Shown here: in pieces, positions 46,443 through 57,861 of the stretch | Layout: every line of letters starts with the position of its first letter | Position numbering within the stretch: the stretch's first letter is position 1 | From: Halichondria panicea | Taxonomy: Eukaryota > Porifera > Demospongiae > Suberitida > Halichondriidae | Assembly (NCBI RefSeq): GCF_963675165.1 | Contig: NC_087386.1 | Coordinates: 1,166,931-1,230,930 of the forward strand | Length of the DNA stretch: 64,000 nucleotides | Reading direction: 5' to 3' | Translations under genes and position numbers: made by a program | The notes under the pieces: generated by a model | Databases searched by the model: none | Seen by the model: only the letters and a program-made list of their open reading frames with translations | What the model was told of the DNA's origin: nothing

Positions 46443-48149
46443 GGGTATATATCCTACAACACAACAACATAGCAACTGAAGTTGATAATTGGAATGCGTG
46501 ACATCATAAATATGCCGAACATTGAATTTTAAAAAAGGAAATGCAAAATTAATGATAACAGGAGCATATTCATACACTCCTAATTTATAGGTCTATGTGT
46601 TATACACAAAAATAATTTGCAATAAAACTGACACAAACATGCAACAGAGCTAATAAAACAAACAAGAGTTAACTGTTATTGCGCTCCTCTACTGTCACCT
46701 GCAGAGAGGCTAGGTCTGCTATGAGCGCTGCCAATGTAGCTCCTACGACAATGTTCCCGCCATCCTCTGCAATTCGAATGAGTTTCTTTGCTTTCTCAAT
46801 GTCTTCTTCTGAGCCGGTTATTGTACAGTCTCGAGTTTGGGATCCAAATAAAGAAAATGACTCCAGTCCTGTAGGTCCATCTTTGATATCGATGCTTGCA
46901 CCAGAGAGGCTCCTGATTGCATTGATAGTTTGACCCTTGGTTCCTATGATTAGACCAACTTTGTTATTGGGAATTTGAATTGTTTCGGCCTTGGCAGTAC
47001 GCTGGTACACTTGCTTCTTGAGTCGGTCCAGAATCATCTGTAGTGCTCTTTTCCTGTTCTCTTCACTGCCACAAATCACTCCTCTCTTGACACCACCCAA
47101 TCCACCATAGTCTCTCTCTATCTTGATTATTGTGTTAGTTTCTTTTTCGACAGCTTAAATGTTTCTTCCGTTTCGTCCAATAATGATGCCGGTGTGATCA
47201 GTGGGGACGGTGAACACTAGCACTCGTTCTTCACCCTCTGAGAGGTTCGCCTCGATATCACTAGATACTACAAAGAGAAAGGAATATGAATATATGCAGG
47301 AAACAAAATGTCAGCAAACCATTTGGAGATATGTTCAGTCCGGCCTGCTTGAGAACTTCTTCAGGCGACCGCCAACCAGCAGCAAAAGGATGGGATAGAA
47401 AATCATTCAAAGCACTTTCAGAGGAGGCTGCATTACTCTGAGGCTCAGGGGTTCCTTGATTGGGAGGAGGGGAATTCCATGATGAACTATCGATGTTATC
47501 AAATCGGTTATCCTTTTTGAGCATTCGAACAGGTAGAAAGAGTCCATGTCCATTGGCACAGTAGAAATATCTCTCACCATCCTTACTCCCATCTCCACCG
47601 CCAGGTACCTCATCTTCCTGTGTAAAAATACTCAATAAAGGAATTGGACGAATTTATATACATGTATGCTTACCATTTCAATTCCAGCCACAGGTTGCCC
47701 TAGTGTCTCAGGAAGTTCTCCAATCCACCTCACCACTCCACACCAAGCTGCAGCGTCACGTCTCTCCACCATCACCATATCATCTAGCTCGAACGGACAA
47801 ACAGACGATGATCTCCCAGGAATCCTCCGGGGGAGAGTAGGTGTGACAGTATTTTCCTGGAGGCTTGCAGGCATCAAACTAGGAGGAGGGGCCTCGGAAA
47901 ATGAAAGTATATTCTGTGCACTTCCATATCCAGATGAGTCGGAATTATTTGACAAGTTAGAACCCAGCCAATCAAGTCTTCTTCTCTTAAAAACCTCAGT
48001 ATCACTCTTTGGGGCTTGCCAAATATGGGGACGTGGTGGGGTAAGAGGGACGTATACGTAAGGAAGTGGGTCACCTGTGGACATAAGAATAAGAATAAGA
48101 CAGTCAACACATTGGCCAACCTATAAAAATGGGAGTAACTATACATCAA

Positions 48150-48290
48150 TTGGTTGTTGGTGCAAATTTTCTTATTTTAAATATTCGTACAGCTCAGGAT
48201 AATGACGCTGAACATATTGCGGTAGATTAATTTCGTATGACATGCTCTACAATATGATATTCCAAATAATCAGCTATATACGGTATTAGT
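48150..48290. mobile_element. Degenerate CGTATAGCGGG-family element, copy 2 intron
   Basis: Contains GTACAGCTCAGGATAATGACG and CATGCTCTACAATATGATATTCC, matching the intron element at 35406-35573 at the homologous place in the gene. Left terminus poorly kept. Inserted before the tail genes duplicated. Confidence 0.5.
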
Positions 48291-49459
48291 AGGGACAACT
48301 AACTACATACATTGTTTCAGATCTAGTATATAGAGTAAGATACTCCATTTATTGCGGGAATAGAACACGACACTATCACAGAGACATAGGATTTACTTGA
48401 ATCAAAGGTGTGCTTTCCACAGAGAGTTTCCCAAAGGGAATGCACAGCACACTATAATATTATACAACTCCCAGGGACTTATCTGTAATTAAGGTACGTA
48501 TTCAGGACAACACTAACTTTTTTTAACATCTGTCTTGTCCAGTTTTTTCAGGAGCTCATTTAATTCACTGTCGTACAAGGCAGCATAGAGCATGTCTCGA
48601 GTCGCTTCTTGTCCATCTCTTCGCTTCCACTGGTAGAAAAACTGATGAATTTGCTCTTTGAGATCTTGCCCGTTGGAATATTCAATTGCCTGGATTTCGA
48701 TTTCCGTGAATCCAAGACTTCTGGCTATGAACATCCAGCTTCCTCCAATGTGATCTGATACTTCCTTGATGAACGCATCCAATGACTTTTCAGCTGCAAC
48801 GGAAAAATATAATTTTGTGCTCGATTAGCTAGCTAGCTCAGGTATGTACGACCTGACTGGTGATATGTACGTACGTACGTGAACATAAACATCAATGAGC
48901 AGCTACGTGTCACCAGGAGCAAATGAGGAATTACTAATCTAGAAACTCACTTTCACTCTTGCTGTCACCATCACCATGAATTGTCTTTTTCCACTTTAAT
49001 TTCGGCCGAGGTTCATTCTACATTTAATAAAACAAAGCATCACCTTTAGACAGTAATTATAACATTGTCTACAGATTTTGAATCTTGTTCAATCTTCTTA
49101 TTTTGTGGCACCAAACGTTGATGGCCTTGCACCTGCACTAATACTAGCTTCCTGCTCAATTCTGCCCGAGGCTGCCAGCTGCTGCACTTCTGGCTACATG
49201 GTATGATAATCAGGTCATTGGTTGGCCCTATCAACACAACGCAATTAACTAAAAGAAACCATATAAAGTTGCATTGAGAGTCATACTCACGAGACTATAA
49301 AAAAATATTTAGACTGATCTTTTATTCCAACAGCATGCTAGATTTGTCCTGTCTCTAAATAATTTTGTAGCTGTGCTGAACACACATTCTAGCTACATCA
49401 ATTGCAGTAACCTGAATGGTCATCCGTCCCTAAGAATTGAAACTTTGTATAAATAATGT

Positions 49460-49877
49460 GATAGTACTTAGGAAAAGGGTCCTTAAGCTACAAAGTATAA
49501 AATTGGATTTTATTGCTTAATTGGATAGAGCAGAGCTTTGGCTTCAAAATGATACCAGAATTGAATAGTTGGCACTTTCATAGCCTGAGATATTTTTGAG
49601 TGAAGGGTTATAGTAGTACTGAAGAGACGTTTTGAGAAATCGACGTTCAAAGGTTAATTTCTACATTCAAAAGATGGTCATTTGGTGTGTTTCTGCAACA
49701 TGCACGATTTGTTTAAAGCATCACTGAGGGCCAAAACTTTGCAGGCAGTTAGAACAAAGGTTAAGCTTTGCATATCAAAAAAAAAGCAGTTTTCCCTAGA
49801 TATCACTCTCCACTTATTTTTGAACATAGCACAAATTGATAATTACGTGCTTAAGGGCCCTTTTCCTAAGTACTATC
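49460..49877. mobile_element. 418-bp TIR element in copy 2 intron
   Basis: Terminal inverted repeats of 29 bp with one mismatch (49460-49488, GATAGTACTTAGGAAAAGGG; complement at 49849-49877). No transposase. No clear target duplication. Confidence 0.75.
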
Positions 49878-49904
49878 ATTATGATGAACAGATGTTCTAT
49901 GCAT

Positions 49905-50035
49905 GATTCTAAAGAGACTGCAAAATTGTTGCCTTTCATGTAAAAAATAATTTTCATTCCAAAAAACGTGCTTGCAGTTACAACTGAAACACGCACGCAC
50001 ACACACACACACACATGTCTACCTCTTTGGCTACG
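49905..50035. repeat. Diverged copy of dispersed repeat with (CA)n
   Basis: ATTCTAAAGAGACTGCAAAA, then AAAACGTGCTTGCAGTTACAACTG, a CA run and GGCTACGTCCCA loosely follow the order of segments in the 26157 and 28168 repeats. Confidence 0.35.
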
Positions 50036-51910
50036 TCCCAAGATATACACCTTTGTAAATTCGTTGCCTCTTTATAATAATAATAAAGTCCATGCAAGTA
50101 CAAAACACTCACTTCATGAAGTACCCTCTCTTCAACAGTTGGAGTACTATCAGTCTTTATATCAGTTCTGTAACAGAGGGCACAATAATAACATGTATAA
50201 AGCAGTACACAATTATTATTATGAACATATACCTTCCAGTTGCAGGTTTGAGAATACTGATTCCTGCCTCACAGAGAGAAGTTAGTTGTGAAGCTGTGGG
50301 TGGAAAAAACTTAGCAAAAGCCTTTGCAGAAAGAAGGAACCTCAGACACATGCATCCCTCCTCGATACTACATAAATGAAGTTCCCATTCATTCAGGCCA
50401 AAGATAGAAGCAATGGTCTCTTTGGCCGAAATAGCATCACAAAGATGCTATCGACAATCTTGTAGTTAAGAAAGATTTACATGGAGTAAGGGCAACAAAA
50501 ATTTTTGGAATTGTATCAGCTCTTTTTATTTGCCTGATGCAATCCTCGTTTTCCAATGATGAAACAAAATTTATAACAAAATTTTGGACCAACGCTACAT
50601 CATTCTTGAGATTTTTTGCAATAGTAGTGTCGGTTAAAGCAAAGAGCTCGATCATTTTCTGAGTATCCTTTCTGAGAGTGGCCTCTAGTACTGATCGGTC
50701 TTCATCAGAGAGTGCTGGTGTTTTGAGATATGGAAAGAGGGTTTTGCCAGTCGCTTCGGGACACCCATTTTTTGACAAGTACTGCTCAAGCGTGCATTTT
50801 TGACAATACGGACAGTTAAAGCTGGGCCCTGGTGAAGATTCAGAATCTGAATGACTTTTGTGAGAGTTAACCTCTACAAAAAGAAAGAATTCATGTCAAA
50901 CACATGAATGCTGTATTATTATTTTTGTCATACCTTGTTGCTCACTTTTTGCTTGGTTAAGAAGGGGCTGAAGTTTGTTATGTGATCCTGCAGATAAGTC
51001 ACACCTCAGCTCCCTTGACAGACTTCCTCTGTCTGCTGGTAGCCCCACAAATGTATTTCCGTCAACCTCTTGAGCTAATGGAGGAAAACGTTCAAATAAT
51101 AAGCACAGTATCATTAGCATGTAATTTATCATACTTACCAGTGTATGAATACACTCCGGATGCTAATAGTAGACAGTTGTATGTGCCCTTAATGGCCATG
51201 GGTGGGCCTGGCAGTGGGCCTGTTTAATCAACTACACTCGACAGCATCACCCACAATTTAAGATCACTCATGCATGTAGTCTTAACAGAATGTAAATTAA
51301 CAGTGTGGCCTAAGAGTGAGCAAGGGTACTAATTGCACAAGTCGTCACACACGAGTAACCACACTATTGATTTCTAATTGTTACGACAAAGTTATCTGCT
51401 ACTGGACCGGATGTGATACGGGATTACACTCTCCAGCACATTACATTATAAATCACCTTTAAAATGTGATACAGTGGTTTCACTGATTCCACGGAGAGAA
51501 AGCCAATCACTCAATTCGTCACAGCTCATTGATTGGCGAAATTCCAATCGCACAAGGGAACTGTACTTTTGCTTGACATTCTTCAAGAACGAGTTTACCC
51601 AAGGGCCTTCCCTTTCCAAGAGGATGATAAATTTGTCATACATGCTAGAATCAGCTCGAACTTGATCGGTCATTAGATCCACAAGTATTTGTGCTCTTTC
51701 AACGACACTCATTTTACTGAATGGTCCAATTTGATCTCTAGTGGTCTCGCCTATATATTCGTTTTCGAACAAAGCAGGACCTATAGTGCTAAGAGACGAT
51801 TTGACGAGGTCGATCAACACTGAGGTACACTTGCGCATGGTGAGATATTCAATGGACAGTGGCGCTTGGCTAGAACATCTGGGTACAATAGCGTGCTGGT
51901 TGATAGCCAT

Positions 51911-52309
51911 AGTACTATAGCTGTATAGATCTATGCAATTTTAATAGCAACTTAGCTGTTCTGATTTAATGAAGGCATGCATCATGACTTTGTGTAATTA
52001 TATTTAGATCTACCATAATTATCCTTTTATGGGGATATGCTAGAGAACCACTGATATAAAGTTGTGGGAACAAAACCTTACTAACAAAACTAATGAATTC
52101 ACTAAAATTCCACTCAAAACACATGTTTTTTAATATGGGAAAATTTAATAATCAGAAGAATTTAACGTCATTGGGCAACAAGTTAGTTACTGCAGGCGCC
52201 CTCGTGCAACATGCCATATATTGCACCGGATGACATAATGCCATAACTAATACATAATTATACAGGAGAGACTACGATCAACTGGCCTTGCAATTGTGTA
52301 TATTGTTAC
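51911..52309. other. Region upstream of copy 2, nothing recognised
   Basis: AT-rich, should include the copy 2 promoter. No open frame of interest. Confidence 0.4.
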
Positions 52310-52428
52310 CATTTTGGTCTCCGAAAGTCTTTGTGTGATTCTCCAGGTAGCTAAAGGCCAGCTTGGCAGGATAGGTGGGGTCACACAGGGCAAAATATTG
52401 TGTACTGCAATCCGCCAAAATTAGTACC
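52310..52428 (-). CDS. Lone exon of a longin-domain protein (Sec22-like)
   Basis: An open segment bordered by a TTTCTAG acceptor and an AAAATG/GTAACA donor. It encodes RVLILADCSTQYFALC, then DPTYPAKLAFSYLEN and HTKTFGDQNG. This resembles the central strand-helix part of longin domains in Sec22-type SNAREs (ALC-x5-PxKLAFxYLE). Longin SNAREs act in ER-Golgi membrane fusion. I found no flanking exons for the N-terminus or SNARE helix, so this is either a gene fragment or part of a gene whose other exons I missed. Confidence 0.45.
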
Positions 52429-53244
52429 CTAGAAACAGAGAAAAATTTGAACGGTAAAATTACTACCCGTCTTTAATATACCAAAGATTGCAAACGCAGC
52501 TAAAGTGAACTTCAACGTTCAAGGCAACCTAAGAGTGCCCCTTTACCACCACTTGCTCTTAATAGAGGTGGTGGCACACGCTCAGTACCAAGGAAAATGA
52601 CGTCAGAAGAACTATCTGTTGAAAGGATGCTTTACTAAAACTAGTGAATAACAGAAACTGTTCGAGTTGACAATATCCCTACAACAACAATGATTAGACT
52701 TGTAAAGAACTGCATAATCTAAGACAGCGCTACTCTAAAACCTCCTCTTTAGGTGAGCTTGAAGAGATACTGGAGATTACAAGGATGATAATAAAGTTCT
52801 CAAAGAGTCTACCAAAATAGAGAAGCTAGCAGACAGACTACTCCAGAAACTTATTAGAGAAACCAAAACTGAGTTTTGTTCGTGGACAGTGTTAGCAACT
52901 ATGTTCTAGCTGTGCAAACTGTAATTTTGTACATAGCTAGTCTCTTGAAAAGAGAAGGGAGGCTGATTCATGAGACTAGTTGAACAGCGGCATTCATATG
53001 CTGTGAAAATTCATGATGATTAACGGTACAGTATAAAGGTTTGATTTTATGATGTACATAAGTATCATTTCTGTATCAGCATGCATGTCACATGAACAAA
53101 TAGCATGAATATTTTTAAGGTAAACAAAAGCACTGCTGGAGCAGTAGTAAATGCATGCTATAGAGCTGAGAATATCTGGTATTGAAACATGAAGTAAGCA
53201 ACAACATTAATTTTGTTTACACACTACAAAACAGCCAAAAACTC
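52429..53244. other. Non-coding stretch, nothing recognised
   Basis: No domain-bearing frame on either strand. Could be introns of the longin-type fragment or intergenic sequence. Confidence 0.4.
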
Positions 53245-53828
53245 TTATCTGTCTAAATCTTTCTCACTTGCTTTGTAAGCTTTTGAATGCACCTGCATAG
53301 GAAAAAATATACGCATCTCAATCAGCTAATGAGCAACTATAAAGATAACTCACAACACGTGGTCCATAGTACATAGCGTTCCGAGCCTCTTGCCCTGCCT
53401 TGCTGAGAGTACTCGGCACCTTGTCATCATCATCATCATTATCATCATCTGGATCAGGGCGAAGTTGACGTCGGTTTCTCTGGTTTGCAGGGGATATAAA
53501 ATCCGATTTCCGCTTTTGTTGAGATTGGGCACCTACATAGACTAGAGAAAAAAATAGATCTACAGATCACTATAATTATAGCATGTTAGTAACACAAAAC
53601 AAATCTTTCGAACTGATTGGATAACTTACGTTCAGTCTTCCAGTCAATATTGGACATTGGACTGATTCGTACCAGCTTCCTTTTATAGTTGATAGCAACA
53701 TGCACAAGGAGTATGACGCAGGATTTGTGAGCCGATGAACACTTTGTGGTCAGGAGTTTGGTGTTCCAGGGGTTGGCTTCAAGACAATCCTTACAGACCA
53801 AACCAATTGGTCTTGATCTTCGACTCAT
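53245..53828 (-). CDS. Small unrecognised protein, three exons
   Basis: Exons 53828-53630, 53532-53354 and 53292-53245 join in phase to give 141 aa. It starts MSRRSRPIGLVCKDCLEANP and includes CKDC and a later CSSAHKSC, a possible zinc-binding cluster. The middle is basic and then acidic (RPDPDDDNDDDDDK), and the end is charged (YKASEKDLDR). The acidic-basic pattern suggests a nuclear or nucleic-acid-associated protein, but I do not recognise the family. An alternative donor inside the last exon (AAAGCAA/GTGAGA) could extend the gene leftward toward the longin-type exon. Upstream spacer to the kinase remnant is about 0.3 kb. Confidence 0.55.
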
Positions 53829-54120
53829 GTTGAAATGGATTGTTGAGCATAACCAGCCTCTCCCTTTATTTGCTGTGCAAACTGTGGCGCGCATGTGCAG
53901 TACTAGAGGTGGGGCTGAGATGTTACATGTGAACACAACAAAAGCTAATAACCATAATATTTATTATAAGAACTGATAGCAGTAACAAGGAGATAAAAAC
54001 AGGGGATAATATGAATACAACACAACAATGTAGCTAGCTAGAGAGATATATCTCTAAATAAAATACTTGACTTCCAATGACATTGGATAAATGAATTGAA
54101 CACAAAAAACAATGTTCAGA

Positions 54121-56640
54121 CTAGAATACAGGAATGTACTCTCTCTTGGACTTTCTCACTTTCTTCTCGAGACTCTGAAGAGTCTTGAGTGTTGTCATCT
54201 CCAGAGCTGTAGGCCTCTTGGTCGGGTCTGTTGCCAGTAGCAACTTCACAATGTTCACCACCTCATTAGGTAGTCTCTCTGTGAACTGGGCAGGGAACTC
54301 GAGCTGGCTGCGCAGAGCTGTGAGCACCTATGATGATGTGTGGGTGGGGGTGTGGGTGGGTGGGTAGTGGATGAACGAAAGTGTGTGGGTGGTTTTAGTG
54401 CAATAAACATACATTGTAGCCATACATTGTAGCATGGAAAGGAATACACAATGAAGGAATTTTCGTATAAACTAACCTAATGAAAGCACCGCAGGTGCTG
54501 ATGCCTCGGTGGAGGTGCCAAAGCTACATAACATAAACCTACTAATAGCTAGCTTTTATACACACATTGTCATTTGATTATAATTATCATGATGAACATT
54601 TTTAATTTTGCTGCATGCAATCAACCGAATAGTAGGTAATGATCGACCATGATTATTGTTAAAAACGATCGATGCCAAAAGTTCAAGTCTAAAATTAATG
54701 GCTGCAAGTCAGCAGAGCCTTGCAGCTCTCTGCTCACTCTTGCAGCTACCAATAGCTTAGCCTCATTCCCAGGCCTTACTTTTTTTTGCTGTTGTCACTG
54801 TTCATCCATAAATCACATAGTGAGGCAGCAAAGAAATAAATGGGCGTACAGTTAAGAAAAAGTAAGGCCTGGTTTGGGAAATCGCGTGATCCACAAGGAT
54901 TTTTATGAACGTGGGCAATATGTAGCCCACAATCGTGACGTAAGGTATTCTCCCACGCATTCAGAGTTAATAAGACTGTACTGTACTGTACTGAGACAAC
55001 CACCAAGCTGTGCTGCAAGTCAGATCAGAGAACCAGCGTGGCCAGCTCTGGTGGCAGTAGCTACCTGCTATATAATAATGATGACTAAGCTATTCTTGAT
55101 CTATACTACGCCTCGTGCAATTACTATCCTTGCCATTGCTTGTTACTCGTGCTATTAATTCCATATTGCATTCATATATCCATACTATTAATAATACATA
55201 CTAACCTTCCTGTGGCATCACTAGTCCATTTGTTGCGGGACCAAAGCCGCCAAGTTTGAGACGTCCATCACCACGAGAGAAAAATACGTTTGACGGGTTC
55301 AGGTCACGATGCCCTCCCCATGAATGTACACCAGTGCCTCCAAGATCTGTAGATAGTATAAAAGAACAATCACAACTACTGAAAATCGTAATTATAGCAA
55401 AGTTAGGCTTCCTTTATCAGAAAAATTCAAGGTTTGTAAAAATGTAACAGGAGTTAGATCTATACATTTCCGGCTCAGGCAGTACCTATAGGCCATGGAT
55501 ACGACACGAGTACCTCGATTAGGCTTGATTAGGCTTAGTCATGTGCAAACTTCAACGTTAAAATCATTGTTGCATGTGACTAATTAGCCTAATCGAGGTA
55601 CTCGTGTCGGACCTTCTCCTCTGGGTTATGGACATTCCATTCAGAGATGAATTGAGTCAGCTAATACATTATGACAATAACACAGAAGCAAATCTAACAA
55701 TACCTGTTTGAAGAAGTCGAGTACTTGACTCTTCTTCCTACTCTTCTCCTCGCAGTGCTCTAGTAACCAGGTGTGGAGTGTGTCTGTCTTGCAGAGCTCC
55801 GTGGGGATGAAGAGGAACGTTGGGGGAGGGGCAGAGCTCTCACTGCACGAGAGTATATAGACACAATGAATGCTAATCTCCAAATATAATATCTTGAAGG
55901 TCCGAAATACGTAATTTCAGCATTATTTTTGTGATACAGAAAACCCATTATTTTATAAGGCCTGAAGTGGACATGTTATAATTATTATTGCAGAAGAACA
56001 AACATGTGTGTACAGTACGATCGTATTATAGAGACTCACATAGCTCTTGAGTACTGACCACACCCATTTCTCGCCACACCCTTCATTAGCTCTCTCCGTC
56101 CAGGGGGTGTGGTAGCGTACAATGTTGGGGTGGTTCTGCAGTGTCACCAACCCCTTCACTTCCCGTAGTACTGCCTCTTGCTCCTTAGGACTGTGAAATA
56201 TTGAAAGTAATTTTTTTAAAAGTAGGAAAACTACATGTACATGTACTCGTACTAACCTTGTGAAATTGTATTTGCAATGACACACTAAATATGCTCAGTA
56301 CATGCTTGCACACTAGCTGGCCAGGAGTTTGGGGGTTGTCCTAACGACTATTTACAGGCACAAACACACTGACTCACTTGTCAGAGAGTCTGAGTGCTCT
56401 CAGAGCGTAGTCCTCCTTGGCACGATACACATGGAACAACACACCGACACCACCACTGCCTATCAGGTTCTTCACTTCGTAGTCATCCAGTCTACAGGGG
56501 AAGGAAGGATGGATGGTTTAGTTGTAGTTAGTGTTTACAGAACACCAATACAAACACATCACATCTCCTACATGGAGCTCTGACATACACCTGTGGTACT
56601 ACAAACCATTCTTTATGCTTACCTGCACTCAGGAGTGATA
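54121..56640 (-). pseudogene. eIF2-alpha-kinase-like gene remnant, catalytically damaged
   Basis: Exon-like pieces: 56636-about 56600 (VATPKVITPEC), 56501-56383, 56190-56040, about 55860-55706, about 55348-55209, about 54330-54121. Glycine loop IGSGGVGVLF, HPNIVRYHTPW and LLATDPTKRPTA are those of a Ser/Thr kinase; the HPNIVRY-x-PW form is typical of the eIF2-alpha kinase group. Defects: the VAIK Lys is Arg (YALRAL), DFG is GGFG, and the exon with HRDLNPSN has a frameshift just before HRD (about 55300). No start or N-terminal regulatory region is visible, and its 5' side abuts the duplicated 2A block at about 56657. I read it as a truncated pseudogene; a transcribed pseudokinase is possible. 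Family assignment is moderate. Confidence 0.55.
55500..55618. mobile_element. Palindromic element related to the CAGAGGAGG family
   Basis: CGACACGAGTACCTCGATTAGGCT faces AGCCTAATCGAGGTACTCGTGTCG around about 60 bp. The right end (GTCGGACCTTCTCCTCTG) resembles the terminus of the elements at 2349 and 25474. The left end is eroded. It lies in an intron of the kinase remnant. Confidence 0.55.
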
Positions 56641-56696
56641 ACTTTAGGTGTAGCAACAGACAAGCTGTACACCAGGAAATATTGGTATTTGCAGTT

Positions 56697-57861
56697 TCAG
56701 ACAGTATGAAGGTTTTTATGCTGATGGCTAGTACTACTTATTCCACAATGTATGCTAATGGACTTACACAATGGTACAGTTTGTGGGAGCTCTTCCTCCG
56801 CTGAGAGATACTCAGTAGATGAATCAGAAGAGGAACAATCTGAATCAATTTACAATGATTGCAATAAAATAATGGACACGGGATGCATTACCTTGTTGAC
56901 AATAATTCTCTCTGATTTTCACTGCCAATTGTTCCATTGAAATGCCTGTGAAAGCATCGGCAATTTTCTCCCAGCCAATTCCGTACAGCTCACAGTTAGT
57001 TACAATGTACTGACATAGAGCCATTTTCTGTTCTTTTATATCTGTGAAAAGTTGATTTGTTATAAATTTTTATGATACTTTTTGCTTACCTTTATGATGC
57101 TTACGCTGAATTCTGTCTAATTCCAGCAGAGGGATACCCAATTTTGTACCAAAAGGAATAGGATCAGTCAATTCAAGCAGTTCTTCATAAAGATTTGAGA
57201 GTGTAAGTTTGTGAACAGGACCAGGGTTAGTCTCGACATCTCCAGCAAGTATTAGCAACATTAAAAGAACCTCCAAACTTTGTAGTTTCCTTTTGAAGCT
57301 TACAACCAGTGCCATATGGACACCAGGAGAATGTTCATATTGCTCAGTGTGTACATAATTCTGTTTTGGATGATGTCTGTATTTCAAGAGAGACGATGAA
57401 ATTTGCCTTGAAACATTTTCCTGTTTTTGTAGCTCTACACAGAATGTGAGGGCTTTTATTGTGGGTAGAGAGAGACAGTCTGTAAGGGCTGTGGGAAGTG
57501 TGTGTAGATTGATAGTGATTGGTAATCAACATGGCATCATTTGTACGTATGCCTTCAGGCTTTTCTTTACAGTGAAAAAATGGAATCGGTAGTGGCCACT
57601 ATAACTGTACTGGTACAACATGACGAAAGATGTTTAAACAACATGCAACCTTTTTATTTTTCGTTAAAGGTACATTCAGGTTCGAAGAGAGTACATGGTC
57701 AGTATTATTGACTAAGATTAGTAGACAAAAATTGTAATCCTCATCATTTCTTAGTAAAAAGTACTTCTGGCCAGCTTAATAATAAGTAAAAGTACATATC
57801 ACCAACTAATTTATAATGAATGAAACATACCTTCTACAACATTTCCACAGTCATAGCCCAT
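56697..57861 (-). CDS. 2A-like leader plus death domain, stand-alone copy B
   Basis: Exons 57861-57831 (MGYDCGNVVE), 57434-57090, 57041-56892 and 56839-56697, in phase, giving 222 aa. It is the paralogue of the 2A-death exons at 44161-45561, with the same exon borders. The 2A motif LAGDVETNPGP is unchanged. The death domain is intact (ELYGIGWEKIADAFTGISME in both). The last exon lost two bases relative to copy A, which creates a TGA at 56697-56699, so it ends after KNLHTV and cannot connect to a Roco body. The duplication breaks off just beyond, at about 56657, next to the kinase remnant. Intact 2A and death domain imply that it can still make a short protein. Confidence 0.75.
57217..57276 (-). 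other. 2A-like ribosome-skipping sequence, copy B
   Basis: Same 20-residue segment as copy A, ending DVETNPGP, with the Pro codon at 57217-57219. The residues after it differ (VHKLTLSN against VRKLTPLN), while the 2A itself is identical, which suggests constraint. Confidence 0.88.

Larger units (their letters stand above)
46672..51910 (-). pseudogene. CARD-like / death / CAP-Gly / KH gene, copy 2, with stop in KH1
   Basis: Exons 51910-51457 (CARD-like, MAINQHAIVP start), 51219-51139, 51074-50934, 50873-50481, about 50452-50233, 49193-49133, 49017-48951, 48793-48518 (death domain), 48074-47674 and 47617-47320 (CAP-Gly), 47267 onward (KH). The 50873 exon has a CPYC-QKC cluster; the next carries an HLCSIEEGC motif like that in the Roco gene. 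The join near 50450-50495 needs a weak donor. In KH1 the Gln codon after GRNI in the other copies is TAA at 47155-47157, so the rest of KH1 and all of KH2 (open to 46672) are lost. It could still encode a shortened death/CAP-Gly protein. Called pseudogene with reserve: the rest of the frame is well kept. Confidence 0.65.

Noticed and set aside
44888-57276. 2A motifs as relics of integrated picornavirus-like sequence or a retrotransposon
   Set aside because: Both lie in spliced host exons followed directly by death domains; no polymerase, capsid or reverse-transcriptase sequence was seen nearby.
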